From an uncultured Christensenella sp. (GTDB lineage Bacteria; Bacillota; Clostridia; Christensenellales; Borkfalkiaceae): a DNA stretch of 64,000 nt. The notes beneath the pieces were generated by a model. The model did no database searches. It was not told the origin of the DNA and worked only from the letters and a program-made list of their open reading frames with translations. The DNA lies in NCBI GenBank assembly GCA_910585685.1, contig CAJUEO010000008.1:20469-84468 (forward strand), in the 5' to 3' direction. The position numbers and the translations under genes are program-made. Positions 28,800-37,757 of this stretch are shown here, piece by piece. The number at the start of each line of letters is the position of its first letter. Position 1 is the stretch's first letter.

Positions 28800-28827
28800 T
28801 TAACCAAATTAACTATTAGAGGTTTAT

Positions 28828-30054
28828 ATGGAATTAAATAGATTGCAAAAATATGCCGAACTTATTATTAAGTGCGGATTGAACGTTCAAAAGGGACAAG
28901 AGGTTATTATCCGTTGCGGACTTGACCAACCCGATTTTGTGGCTATGTGCGTTGAGGAGTGTTATAAATGCGGCGCTGAGCGAGTAAAAGTCGAGTGGTC
29001 ATATATGCCTGTAACTAAGCTCAACTACAATTACAGAAGCCTTGAAACGCTTTCGGAATTTACCGAAATTGAAAAAGCAGAGTGGGAGAGAAAGGTTGAA
29101 AAGCTTACCTGCCTTTTGTGGCTTGATTCCGACGACCCCGACGGGCTCAACGGTACAGACAGCGACAAAATAGCAAAGGCAAATCAAGCGAGATATCCTT
29201 TTATTAAGCCCTACCGCGATAAACTTGACGAAAGGTATCAATGGTGCATTGCCGCCGTCCCCGGTAAAGAGTGGGCAAAGAAAATTTATCCCGACCTCAG
29301 CGAAGAGGACGCAGTTGAAGAGCTTTGGGAAAAAATATTGTATTGTTCTCGCGTGGATTCCGACCCTATTAAAGCGTGGGAGGAACACAACAAAAATCTT
29401 GCAAAGCGTTGCAAGTTTTTAAACGATTACAAATTTGACAGGCTTGAATATAAAAGTTCGAACGGAACCCAATTTACCGTGGGTCTCAACGAAAAGGGAT
29501 TATTCCTTGGCGGCGGTGAATATACTCTCGGCAGTAAAATTTATTACAATCCCAATATACCAAGCGAGGAGGTGTTCACAACCCCTATGCGCGGTCGGGC
29601 AGACGGCAAGGTAGTTGCTACAAAGCCTTTATCCTATCAAGGCAAGCTTATTGAAAACTTTTGGATACGCTTTGAAAACGGAAAGGTAGTTGAAGTATAT
29701 GCCGAAAGCAATCAGGCGCTTTTGGAAAAAATGGTGTCAATGGACGAGGGTGCAGCATATCTGGGTGAAGTTGCTTTGATTGCGCACGACTCACCTATAA
29801 ATAATACTCGCGTACTTTTCTATAATACGTTGTTCGACGAGAATGCAAGCTGTCATTTGGCGCTTGGCAGAGGTTTTAACGCCTGCATTGAAAACTATGA
29901 TAAATACAGTGTGGAAGAGCTTGAAAAACTCGGTATAAACAGTTCGATGATACACGTTGATTTTATGATAGGAAGCGAGGATATGTCTATTGTGGGCATA
30001 ACCAAGCAAGGTGAAAGAGTACAGGTATTTAAAGACGGAAATTGGAGTTTTTAA
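28828..30054 (+). CDS. M29-family metallo-aminopeptidase
   Basis: A 408-residue cytoplasmic exopeptidase of the thermophilic aminopeptidase (AmpS/AmpII, peptidase M29) family. It removes N-terminal residues from peptides using a dinuclear metal site. Family features seen are the N-terminal L-x-K-Y-A-E-L-I-I-K-x-G block, the acidic G-R-A-D-G-K-V region, G-E-V-A-L-I-A-H-D-S-P-I with L-F-Y-N-T-L-F-D-E-N-A-S-C-H-L-A-L-G-x-G, and M-I-H-V-D-F-M-I-G-S. These supply the expected Glu/His/Asp ligands. Length is normal. It is monocistronic, with its own promoter and terminator, and could process peptides brought in by the Opp system. Confidence 0.95.
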   Translation: MELNRLQKYAELIIKCGLNVQKGQEVIIRCGLDQPDFVAMCVEECYKCGAERVKVEWSYMPVTKLNYNYRSLETLSEFTEIEKAEWERKVEKLTCLLWLDSDDPDGLNGTDSDKIAKANQARYPFIKPYRDKLDERYQWCIAAVPGKEWAKKIYPDLSEEDAVEELWEKILYCSRVDSDPIKAWEEHNKNLAKRCKFLNDYKFDRLEYKSSNGTQFTVGLNEKGLFLGGGEYTLGSKIYYNPNIPSEEVFTTPMRGRADGKVVATKPLSYQGKLIENFWIRFENGKVVEVYAESNQALLEKMVSMDEGAAYLGEVALIAHDSPINNTRVLFYNTLFDENASCHLALGRGFNACIENYDKYSVEELEKLGINSSMIHVDFMIGSEDMSIVGITKQGERVQVFKDGNWSF

Positions 30055-30055
30055 T

Positions 30056-30087
30056 AAAAAAATGCGGCAAAAGCCGCATTTTTTTGT
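30056..30087 (+). terminator. Terminator after the aminopeptidase gene
   Basis: Stem arms 30061-30068 and 30073-30080 with a 4-nt A loop, extended by flanking A and T runs. It may also serve the convergent methyltransferase gene. Confidence 0.9.
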
Positions 30088-30129
30088 ATTTATAATGTAC
30101 TATGCCAGACATAAACACCGTATTTTCTG

Positions 30130-31293
30130 TCAATTAAGATGTAAAACATAGAATTTTAAATAATTGGTTTCCTCTGTGCTCAATAACGACGGGTGGTCGG
30201 GGGCTTGAGTTTTAACTTCGACAAAACGCACGCGCCTGCCGCTTTCGCGTGCGGCTTCGAAAAGCATTTTTTCAAACAGAGCGGCAGTCATATAGTGCGA
30301 ACACGAGCAGGTTATTAAAAAGCCGCCGCTTCTGACAATTTTCATTGCGGTAAGGTTTATGTCTTTATAACCTCTGTAAGCGTCCTTGACTTCGCTTGCG
30401 GACTTGCAAAAGGCAGGAGGGTCAAGTATCACGGTATCGAACTGCCTTTTTTCCTTTCTGAAATTTCTTAAAACTTCAAAAACGTCACCCTGTAAAGTTT
30501 GAATGTTTTTTATATTATTGAGTTTAGCGTTGTCGCTTACATTTTTAAGTGCAAGCGCCGAAATGTCGCATGAGATTACTTTATCAGCCTTAGTGGAGGC
30601 GTTTAGCGAAAAACCTCCGCTGTTGCAAAAGCAGTCCAAAACTTCACCTTTGCAATAGCGTCTAACGGCAAACCTGTTTTCCTTTTGGTCAAGAAAATAC
30701 CCTGTCTTTTGTCCGTTTTTTATGTCCACAAGCATTTTAAGCCCGTTTTCTTCAACTTCAACATAGTCAGGGACTTCCCCGTAAAGCGTATTTTTTACTT
30801 CGGGCAGTCCCTCTTTTTTTCTTACGGCAACGTCGCTGCGCTCAAAAATGCCCTTAGGTGCGAATAGCTCTACAAGACAGTCGCAAATAAATTTTTTGCG
30901 CAAATCGATTCCCAAGGAAAGACATTGCATTACGAGGTAATCGCCGTATTTGTCGACAATGAGCGCCGGCAAATTATCTGCTTCCGCAAACACCATTCTG
31001 TAACAGTTGTCATAGCCCAAATTTCTTCGGTAATCGTCTGCTGTTTTAAGGCTTTTTAAATAGAAATCCTTGTCGTCCTCGTCGCTGCCGCGTAAAAATA
31101 TTCTGACGAGAATTTTCGAGGCGTGGTTTATATAACCTTTGCCTATAAATTTTCCGTCGTTGGAATAAACGGTAGCAAGCGCGCCGTTTTTATCTTTTCC
31201 CTCGATTTTGGCAACCTCGTTGGCATAGACCCAACTGTGCCCGTTGATAATTCTTTTTTCTTCACCTTTTTTGAGATAAATATTGTAAGCCAT
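30130..31293 (-). CDS. Class I SAM-dependent rRNA methyltransferase (RlmI-like)
   Basis: A 387-residue protein. The N-terminal PUA-type RNA-binding domain opens M-A-Y-N-I-Y-L-K-K-G-E-E-K-R-I-I-N-G-H-S-W-V-Y. A central domain follows, then the Rossmann methyltransferase with L-D-C-F-C-N-S-G-G-F-S (SAM loop, about residue 213) and the catalytic-type motif V-I-L-D-P-P-A-F (about residue 291). This matches the RlmI/YwbD family of 23S rRNA cytosine methyltransferases. The exact target base is not readable. The gene stands alone on the minus strand, divergent from the ABC exporter. Confidence 0.93.
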   Translation of the reverse strand: MAYNIYLKKGEEKRIINGHSWVYANEVAKIEGKDKNGALATVYSNDGKFIGKGYINHASKILVRIFLRGSDEDDKDFYLKSLKTADDYRRNLGYDNCYRMVFAEADNLPALIVDKYGDYLVMQCLSLGIDLRKKFICDCLVELFAPKGIFERSDVAVRKKEGLPEVKNTLYGEVPDYVEVEENGLKMLVDIKNGQKTGYFLDQKENRFAVRRYCKGEVLDCFCNSGGFSLNASTKADKVISCDISALALKNVSDNAKLNNIKNIQTLQGDVFEVLRNFRKEKRQFDTVILDPPAFCKSASEVKDAYRGYKDINLTAMKIVRSGGFLITCSCSHYMTAALFEKMLFEAARESGRRVRFVEVKTQAPDHPSLLSTEETNYLKFYVLHLN

Positions 31294-31335
31294 AAAAACA
31301 GTCTACCAAATTACAATTATAAATGCAATAAAAAT

Positions 31336-31364
31336 TTGCCTTTTAATTATATAAATGGTATAAT
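31336..31364 (+). promoter_or_regulatory. Promoter of the heterodimeric ABC exporter
   Basis: TTGCCT (31336-31341), 17-nt spacer, TATAAT (31359-31364). The ATG at 31373 is 8 nt after the -10 box, which leaves no room for a ribosome site. Confidence 0.75.
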
Positions 31365-31372
31365 TTACGGGT

Positions 31373-33097
31373 ATGCGTAAACTTTTAAAATATTTAAAAA
31401 ATTATAAAGCGCAGTCTGTTCTCGCACCTCTGTTTAAATTGCTTGAAGCAAGTTTCGAGCTTACCGTTCCGCTCGTTGTTTCGGCAATTATAAACTCAAT
31501 CGACAGCGGTAACGGCAGCGTTTTTTACGTTGTTTATGCCTGCCTTATCCTTGTCGCGTTGGGTGTGGTGGGGCTAATAAGCGCGGTTGCGGCGCAATAT
31601 TTTGCAGCTAAAGCCGCCGTTGGGTTTTCAAAGGAATTAAGGCATGATTTGTTTGGTAAAATGCAGTCGCTGTCTTATTCTCAGATAGATAACCTCGGCA
31701 CGGGTAAACTTATTACAAGAATGACCAGCGACGTAAACCAGATACAATCGGGCGTCAATCTTGTTTTGCGTTTGTTTATGCGTTCTCCGTTTATAGTTTT
31801 CGGCGCAATGATAATGGCTTTTGTCATCAACGCGACGGTTGGCGGAGTTTTTGCCGTTGCAATATTTGTTTTGTGCATTGTCGTTTTCGGAATAATGCTT
31901 ATTAGCATACCGCTTTACAAAAAGGTTCAAGGCAATTTGGACGGCGTCACGGTTGCAACGCGTGAAACCTTGACGGGTGCAAGGGTATTGCGTGCGTTTT
32001 GTAAGGAAGAGGACGAAATTTCCAACTATAACGAAAAAAATGCACGGTTGACAAAATCGCAGCTTTTTGTCGGAAAAATTTCAGCATTAATGAATCCGCT
32101 GACTTTTGCGATTATAAACGTTGCGATAATTGTTCTCTTGTACGTCGGGGTGTTGAATTTCGAGTCCGGCATACTCGACAGGGGGCAGATTGTTGCGCTT
32201 TACAACTATATGTCGCAAATTTTAATCGAGCTTATTAAACTTGCAAATTTAATTATAACGGTTACTAAATCCTTTGCGTGCGCAAGCAGAATTACCGAAA
32301 TACTTGAAATGCCTACGCCGACTAATTCAATATATATAGATGATAAAAAAAGCACCTGTTTTATTGAGTTTAAAAACGTGTGCGTCAATTACGGTAACTC
32401 TCCGAAAAACGCACTTGATAATATTCAATTTACCGTTCAAAAGGGAGAAACCGTCGGGATAATAGGTGGCACGGGCTCGGGTAAAACCACTCTTGTAAAC
32501 GTAATTCCACATTTTTACGGCGTAGCGACAGGTGAAGTGTTAATTGACGGCAAAAACGTCAAAAATATCGGGGACGAAGCATTGCGCGATATGTGCGGAC
32601 TCGTGCCCCAGCGTGCCGTGCTTTTTAAGGGTACAATACGCGAAAATATGAAATGGGGCAACGAAGCCGCGTCCGACGACGAAATTATGCAGGCTATACA
32701 GACGGCTCAAGCGCTCGACGTAATTAAAGCTAAAGATAACGGACTTGACGAACATGTTGAGCAGGGCGGCAAAAATTTCTCCGGCGGACAAAAACAGCGT
32801 TTGACTATTGCCCGAGCGCTTGTCAAAAAACCCGAAATATTGATACTTGACGACAGTGCGTCTGCTCTCGATTACGCAACCGATGCAAATCTGAGAAAGT
32901 CGCTGAAAAATTTAGCTTATAATCCGACCGTATTTATTGTTTCGCAGCGCACTTCATCCATAAGGCACGCAGATAAAATAATTGTGCTTGACGGCGGCAA
33001 AATGGTTGGTTTGGGTACGCACGACGAACTGTTGGAGAGTTGTGAAGTTTATAGGGAAATACATTACTCACAGTATCAAAAGGGAGGTGCGGTATGA
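31373..33097 (+). CDS. ABC exporter half-transporter, degenerate-site subunit
   Basis: A 574-residue membrane-ATPase fusion: six helices (about residues 18-290), then an ATPase domain. Walker A is G-G-T-G-S-G-K-T-T and the signature is F-S-G-G-Q-K-Q-R. The Walker B end reads I-L-D-D-S-A-S, with Asp where the catalytic Glu should be, and the switch position reads V-S-Q-R-T, with Gln where His should be. Such changes mark the non-hydrolysing site of heterodimeric exporters such as BmrC or LmrC. It overlaps the second subunit by 4 nt. Translation seems to begin at the 5' end of the message. The substrate is unknown; multidrug or lipid export is usual. Confidence 0.92.
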   Translation: MRKLLKYLKNYKAQSVLAPLFKLLEASFELTVPLVVSAIINSIDSGNGSVFYVVYACLILVALGVVGLISAVAAQYFAAKAAVGFSKELRHDLFGKMQSLSYSQIDNLGTGKLITRMTSDVNQIQSGVNLVLRLFMRSPFIVFGAMIMAFVINATVGGVFAVAIFVLCIVVFGIMLISIPLYKKVQGNLDGVTVATRETLTGARVLRAFCKEEDEISNYNEKNARLTKSQLFVGKISALMNPLTFAIINVAIIVLLYVGVLNFESGILDRGQIVALYNYMSQILIELIKLANLIITVTKSFACASRITEILEMPTPTNSIYIDDKKSTCFIEFKNVCVNYGNSPKNALDNIQFTVQKGETVGIIGGTGSGKTTLVNVIPHFYGVATGEVLIDGKNVKNIGDEALRDMCGLVPQRAVLFKGTIRENMKWGNEAASDDEIMQAIQTAQALDVIKAKDNGLDEHVEQGGKNFSGGQKQRLTIARALVKKPEILILDDSASALDYATDANLRKSLKNLAYNPTVFIVSQRTSSIRHADKIIVLDGGKMVGLGTHDELLESCEVYREIHYSQYQKGGAV

Positions 33098-34854
33098 AAA
33101 AGTCCTCTCAAAAGGGAGTATTTAAACGCATTTTAAAACAGTTAAAACGTTACTGGCTGTTGCTTGTGTTTACAATATTTTTTGCACTACTGTCCGTTGT
33201 GGGGAATTTAATTATTCCCGTACTTTTCGGTATGGTAATAGATTTGCTTGTCGACGTAAATTCAATCGACTATAATAAAATGTTTACTTTGTTTATTGCC
33301 ATAGGCGGAACTATTGCGATAACCTGCATTTCACAGTGGTTGATGAACGCGATTAACAACAAAATTACCTATAACGTTGTAAGGGACATTCGTGAAGAGG
33401 CGTTTGCCAAATTGCAGATTTTGCCGTTGAAGTTTATAGACGCGCATTCTTACGGGGATATTGTAGGCAGAAATATAGCCGACGTTGACCAATTTGCCGA
33501 CGGGCTTTTGATGGGCTTTACACAACTGTTTACAGGTGTTCTTACGATAGTCGGCACGCTCGGAATAATGCTTGCGATAAATTGGGTAATAGCGCTTATA
33601 GTGTTTGTAATAACGCCTTTATCTCTGTTTGTAGCAAAATTCATTGCAACAAAAACCTATTCGCTGTTTAAAAAGGCTTCCGAAATACGCGGAGAACAGA
33701 CGGCATTTATCGATGAGATGATAGGAAACCTTAAAGTTGTAAAAGCCTTCAATCGCGAGGATGAAAATCTTGAAAAGTTCGACGAGATTAATACAAGGCT
33801 TACAGACGCGTCGTTAAAATCCATTTTCTATTCTTCGCTGACTAATCCTTCCACAAGGTTTGTAAACGCGTTTGTCTACGCTGCGGTTGCGCTTTCGGGT
33901 GCGCTTATGCTTATAATGCAAACGCCGTTACCCGTTGTTTTTTCGGTTGGATTATTGACAAGTTTACTTTCTTACGCAAATCAATATACAAAACCGTTCA
34001 ATGAAATTTCAGGGGTAATTACCGAGCTTCAAAACGCTATGGCATGCGCTGCAAGAATTTACGAGATTATCGATGAAGAGCCGCAGGTTGCCGATAAAGA
34101 AGATGCGCTTGAACTTAAAGCCGTAAACGGAAGAATAGAGTTTAAGCATTTAAGCTTTTCATATACTCCCGAAAGAAAGCTTATACAAAACCTAAATATC
34201 ACAGCCGAGGCAGGTAAAAGGGTTGCCATTGTCGGGCCTACCGGTTGCGGAAAAACAACGCTTATAAATTTACTTATGCGCTTTTATGACCCGTGCGGAG
34301 GAGAAATAGACGTAGACGGAAACAACATTTTGGACGTGACGCGCAAATCGTTGCGGCAGAATTACGGAATGGTCTTGCAGGAAACCTGGCTAAAAAGCGG
34401 CACCATACGCGACAATATAATAATGGGCAAGCCTGATGCAACGCAACAGGAAATTGAAGAGGCGGCAAAAGCGGCGCATTCACATAATTTTATAATGCAG
34501 CTTCCAAACGGCTATGACACTGTCGTAGCGGAAGACGGCGGCAATTTGTCGCAAGGGCAAAAGCAGTTGCTTTGCATAACAAGGATTATGCTGTGTCTGC
34601 CTCCGATGCTTATTTTGGACGAAGCGACCTCGTCCATAGATACCAGAACAGAACTCAAAATACAGGAAGCATTTGCAAGGCTTATGAACGGCAGAACAAG
34701 TTTTATAGTCGCACACAGGCTATCGACAATCAAGGATGCGGACTTGATACTCGTTATGAAGGACGGCAATGTAATAGAGCAGGGCACGCACGATGAATTG
34801 CTTTCGTCGGACGGGTTTTACTCGAAGTTGTATAACAGTCAATTTGCAATATAA
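33094..34854 (+). CDS. ABC exporter half-transporter, catalytic subunit
   Basis: A 586-residue partner of the previous subunit: six helices, then an ATPase domain with Walker A G-P-T-G-C-G-K-T-T. The Walker B end L-I-L-D-E-A-T-S has its Glu and the switch V-A-H-R-L-S-T-I has its His. The signature is L-S-Q-G-Q-K-Q-L, with Gln in the second position. The canonical signature on the partner protein completes the site formed with this Walker A, so ATP hydrolysis should occur at one of two sites. The ribosome site GGGAGGTG lies within the end of the first gene. Confidence 0.94.
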   Translation: MKKSSQKGVFKRILKQLKRYWLLLVFTIFFALLSVVGNLIIPVLFGMVIDLLVDVNSIDYNKMFTLFIAIGGTIAITCISQWLMNAINNKITYNVVRDIREEAFAKLQILPLKFIDAHSYGDIVGRNIADVDQFADGLLMGFTQLFTGVLTIVGTLGIMLAINWVIALIVFVITPLSLFVAKFIATKTYSLFKKASEIRGEQTAFIDEMIGNLKVVKAFNREDENLEKFDEINTRLTDASLKSIFYSSLTNPSTRFVNAFVYAAVALSGALMLIMQTPLPVVFSVGLLTSLLSYANQYTKPFNEISGVITELQNAMACAARIYEIIDEEPQVADKEDALELKAVNGRIEFKHLSFSYTPERKLIQNLNITAEAGKRVAIVGPTGCGKTTLINLLMRFYDPCGGEIDVDGNNILDVTRKSLRQNYGMVLQETWLKSGTIRDNIIMGKPDATQQEIEEAAKAAHSHNFIMQLPNGYDTVVAEDGGNLSQGQKQLLCITRIMLCLPPMLILDEATSSIDTRTELKIQEAFARLMNGRTSFIVAHRLSTIKDADLILVMKDGNVIEQGTHDELLSSDGFYSKLYNSQFAI

Positions 34855-34874
34855 AAAAATTTTATGGAGAAGAT

Positions 34875-36452
34875 ATGTTACAGGTAAACAATGTATCACT
34901 GCAGTACGGCAGTAAAAAACTTTTTGAAGAAGTCAATCTCAAATTCACAAAGGGTAACTGTTACGGCATTATCGGCGCTAACGGCGCAGGAAAATCTACG
35001 TTTTTAAAGGTTTTAAGCGGAGAAATAGAACCCAACAAGGGTGACGTAACTATGGACAAAACCGAGCGTATGTCCGTATTGCAGCAGAACCAGAACGCTT
35101 TCGACAACGTTACCGTTCTTCGTGCGGTAATGCTTGGACACAAGCGCCTTGTCGATATAATGGACGAGAAAGACGCGCTCTACGCTAAGGTGGATTTTAC
35201 AGAAGCGGACGGAATACGCGCGAGCGAACTTGAAAGCGAATTTGCCGAGCTCGGCGGCTGGGAAGCCGAGTACGAGGCGCAGACGCTTTTGAGCGCTTTG
35301 GATATTACTGAAGAATATTTTCAAACGCCAATGGCTGAATTGGATGCAAAATATAAAGTCAAGGTGCTTCTTGCGCAGGCGCTATTCGGCAATCCCGATA
35401 TTCTGCTTTTGGACGAGCCTACCAATAACCTCGATATAAAGACGGCGCGCTGGCTTGAAAATTACCTTATGGATTTTGAGAATACCATTATTATAGTATC
35501 TCACAACAGACACTTTTTAAATAAAGTCTGCACGCATATCTGCGACGTGGATTACGGCAAGATAAATATGATGCTCGGCAACTACGATTTCTGGTATGAA
35601 ACCAGCCAGCTTTTGGCGCGCCAACAGAAGGACCAGAACAAGAAAAACGAACAGAGAGCAAAGGAATTGCAGGAGTTTATTGCAAGGTTTGCGGCAAACG
35701 CTTCAAAGTCGCGCCAGGCTACTTCAAGAAAGAAAGAGCTTGAAAAACTTACCATTGCAGACTTTAAGCCTTCGCTCAGAAAGTACCCTTATATCGATTT
35801 CAAGTTTGAAAAAGAGATAGGGAACGATATTTTAATGGTTGAGGGCTTGACAAAAAAGGGATATTTTGAAAATGTGTCGTTTACCGTTCAGCGCGACGAG
35901 AAAATAGGTATAGTAAGCGATAAAAGTACGACCGTTTCGATGCTCTACGATATTTTAACGGGCAAGGTGCAACCTGACAGCGGTACGGTAAAATGGGGTA
36001 AAACTATAACCGTATCATATTTCCCCGAAAACAATAACGAGTATTTCCAGGGATGCGACTACACGCTTGTCGAGTGGCTGTCACAGTTTTCAAAAGACCA
36101 TTACGAGGAGTACTTGAGGGGTTGGTTGGGCAGAATGCTTTTCTCGGGAGAGGAAGCCTTGAAACAGGCTAAGGTACTTTCGGGCGGAGAAAAGGTAAGA
36201 TGTATGCTTGCCAAGATGATGCTTGAAGGCAGCAACTTCATAGTTCTTGACGAACCTACAAACCATCTCGACCTCGAATCTATAACCGCGTTGAATACGG
36301 GAATGAAAAACTTTAAGGGCTGTATTCTGTTTACTTCTCACGACCAAGAGCTTATGAACACGGTTGCAAATAGAATTATAGAAATAAACGGTACGAAAAA
36401 ATTTGACAAATCCGTCAATTATGATGAATATTTAGACATAATTACACAGTAA
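34875..36452 (+). CDS. ABC-F ATPase, YbiT-like, with degenerate second Walker A
   Basis: A 525-residue soluble protein with two ABC domains joined by a basic helical linker (F-A-A-N-A-S-K-S-R-Q-A-T-S-R near residue 275). ABC-F proteins act on the ribosome as translation factors or antibiotic-protection factors. Domain 1 has Walker A G-A-N-G-A-G-K-S-T and L-L-L-D-E-P-T-N-N-L-D; its signature is replaced, as is usual in the YbiT group. Domain 2 keeps L-S-G-G-E-K and V-L-D-E-P-T-N-H-L-D, but the Walker A loop reads V-S-D-K-S-T-T-V-S-M (about residues 344-353), so the glycines and the lysine are lost. The 530-residue size and linker match YbiT. A GGAG site precedes the ATG, 20 nt after the exporter. 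Confidence 0.92.
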   Translation: MLQVNNVSLQYGSKKLFEEVNLKFTKGNCYGIIGANGAGKSTFLKVLSGEIEPNKGDVTMDKTERMSVLQQNQNAFDNVTVLRAVMLGHKRLVDIMDEKDALYAKVDFTEADGIRASELESEFAELGGWEAEYEAQTLLSALDITEEYFQTPMAELDAKYKVKVLLAQALFGNPDILLLDEPTNNLDIKTARWLENYLMDFENTIIIVSHNRHFLNKVCTHICDVDYGKINMMLGNYDFWYETSQLLARQQKDQNKKNEQRAKELQEFIARFAANASKSRQATSRKKELEKLTIADFKPSLRKYPYIDFKFEKEIGNDILMVEGLTKKGYFENVSFTVQRDEKIGIVSDKSTTVSMLYDILTGKVQPDSGTVKWGKTITVSYFPENNNEYFQGCDYTLVEWLSQFSKDHYEEYLRGWLGRMLFSGEEALKQAKVLSGGEKVRCMLAKMMLEGSNFIVLDEPTNHLDLESITALNTGMKNFKGCILFTSHDQELMNTVANRIIEINGTKKFDKSVNYDEYLDIITQ

Positions 36453-36460
36453 AATTGCCT

Positions 36461-36467
36461 TTCGACA
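36461..36467 (-). promoter_or_regulatory. Possible 0A box upstream of spo0A
   Basis: TGTCGAA on the minus strand, the core of the Spo0A recognition sequence, about 80 nt before the -35 box of spo0A. A 7-base match occurs by chance fairly often; autoregulation is only suggested. Confidence 0.35.
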
Positions 36468-36548
36468 TAAGACTACAAATTAACCTAAAATATTGTAAAA
36501 AATTCAGAGTTATTTTGTAAAATAATCGTAAATTATGTACAAAAAAGC

Positions 36549-36577
36549 TTTACAAGATAAATTTCGTGTATTATAAT
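36549..36577 (+). promoter_or_regulatory. spo0A promoter
   Basis: TTTACA (36549-36554), 17-nt spacer, TATAAT (36572-36577). A leader of about 65 nt follows, with a TAGAGGA ribosome site before the ATG at 36651. Confidence 0.75.
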
Positions 36578-36650
36578 AGCCATACTCAATGCGAAAGAAG
36601 GCAGGAAACTGCGATTTGCTTTCAGAGAATAAAATTTAGAGGAATAGTAT

Positions 36651-37418
36651 ATGAAAAATACGAGTATAGGCATTTTTGTAAACAGCGACGATTTTTTGGA
36701 CGAGTTATCGAAAAGTCTGTCGGATGTTGAAGGTTTTGACGTAAGCGCGGCAACTACAAACGGAAACACGGCTATCGAGCTTATCAAACGCTCTAATTTG
36801 GATGTTGCGGTTGTTGATTTAGTGCTTATCGGGCTTGACGGGTTCGGAGTACTCGATTATTTGAAATCGAATTGCCCTGAATGTTTAACAATAGCTGTAG
36901 GAGGTTTCCGCGACGACAAAATTGTTGACGGAGCAATAGAACACGGTGCGGTTTATTATTTGGCAAAACCCGTCAATACGCAAACTGTCATTGACAGAAT
37001 AAAAGAGCTTTCGAGCAGCCGCGCATTAAATTATAAAGTATCCATCGATTCAAGGGATAAACGCAAGGTTACGTCCATTGATGAAAAGGTAAGCAATATA
37101 TTCATAACAATTGGAATACCGCCGCATATTAAAGGCTTTTCATATCTCAGAGAAGGTATAAAGCTTGCGGTTGAAAATCCGTCTATAATAAACAGAGTTA
37201 CCAAGGATTTGTATCCTCAAATTGCGGAAAAGTTTCAAACTTCCCCCAGCAAAGTTGAACGTGCAATACGTCACGCTATCGAAGTTGCCTGGAACAGAGG
37301 CAGAACCGACGCCATAAGTTCTATTTTCGGAGCAAGAGTTTACATAGGGCTTGAACGTCCCACGAACAGCGAGTTTATAGCTCTTGTTGCAGACAAGCTA
37401 ATTTTGGAAACACTGTAA
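36651..37418 (+). CDS. spo0A: Spo0A, master regulator of sporulation, with unusual receiver pocket
   Basis: A 255-residue response regulator. The C-terminal effector domain is very well conserved: S-K-V-E-R-A-I-R-H-A-I-E-V-A-W-N-R-G is the Spo0A DNA-recognition helix. The receiver keeps the phosphate acceptor D56 (A-V-V-D-L) and the lysine of A-K-P (K106). A gapless alignment by eye with Bacillus Spo0A places V10 and N11 where the two metal-binding aspartates should be, and V83 where the switch threonine should be. Phosphorylation may therefore be weak or work differently. The gene is monocistronic and lies 24 kb from spoIVB, next to which it usually sits. Confidence 0.95.
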   Translation: MKNTSIGIFVNSDDFLDELSKSLSDVEGFDVSAATTNGNTAIELIKRSNLDVAVVDLVLIGLDGFGVLDYLKSNCPECLTIAVGGFRDDKIVDGAIEHGAVYYLAKPVNTQTVIDRIKELSSSRALNYKVSIDSRDKRKVTSIDEKVSNIFITIGIPPHIKGFSYLREGIKLAVENPSIINRVTKDLYPQIAEKFQTSPSKVERAIRHAIEVAWNRGRTDAISSIFGARVYIGLERPTNSEFIALVADKLILETL

Positions 37419-37467
37419 TTGATTAAATATATAAAATGCGCTCATAATATTTTTGGGAGGTGAAAAT

Positions 37468-37620
37468 ATGAAGCTTAATTGCGGAGATATTTGCCCTAAG
37501 AGCGCATCTTATAAAGTTGTTGACGCAAAGGGTAACGTAATTAATTCTGTTTATGTGGGCGAAGGACAATCTATGCCCCCTACACAGTATTCCGATTGCC
37601 ATTACGAAATCAATAATTAA
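37468..37620 (+). CDS. 50-residue conserved-type small protein
   Basis: A short ORF with a strong ribosome site GGGAGGTG (37455-37462) and a terminator directly after it. The product has three cysteines, C5 and C9 near the N-terminus and C44 near the end. It shows the pattern C-P-x-S-x-x-Y-K-V-V-D-x-x-G-N, then V-x-x-G-x-x-M-P-P-T-Q. This resembles small YjzC-like proteins of Firmicutes, whose role is unknown. It may be read from spo0A transcription. Confidence 0.7.
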   Translation: MKLNCGDICPKSASYKVVDAKGNVINSVYVGEGQSMPPTQYSDCHYEINN

Positions 37621-37622
37621 AT

Positions 37623-37652
37623 AAAAGAGGGAGAGTGTTTCTCCCTTTTTTA
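37623..37652 (+). terminator. Terminator after the spo0A region
   Basis: Hairpin with arms about 37624-37634 and 37640-37650 (one G-U pair) ending in a T run. Confidence 0.85.
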
Positions 37653-37697
37653 TTTTTAAATTATCTACCGAGTAGAAGGTCGTTTTTCACATTTGTA

Positions 37698-37726
37698 TTG
37701 ACTTATTGCATAAGAAATGCTAAAAT
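37698..37726 (+). promoter_or_regulatory. Promoter for the DUF697-MscS genes
   Basis: TTGACT (37698-37703), 17-nt spacer, TAAAAT (37721-37726), 31 nt before the ATG at 37758. Confidence 0.75.
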
Positions 37727-37757
37727 AGCATTATCAAATTATTTGGGATAAGATATT

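Noticed and set aside
31373..36452. Antibiotic-resistance island (exporter plus ABC-F)
   Set aside because: The ABC-F is of the YbiT housekeeping type and no mobile-element ends are seen, so a resistance role is not supported.
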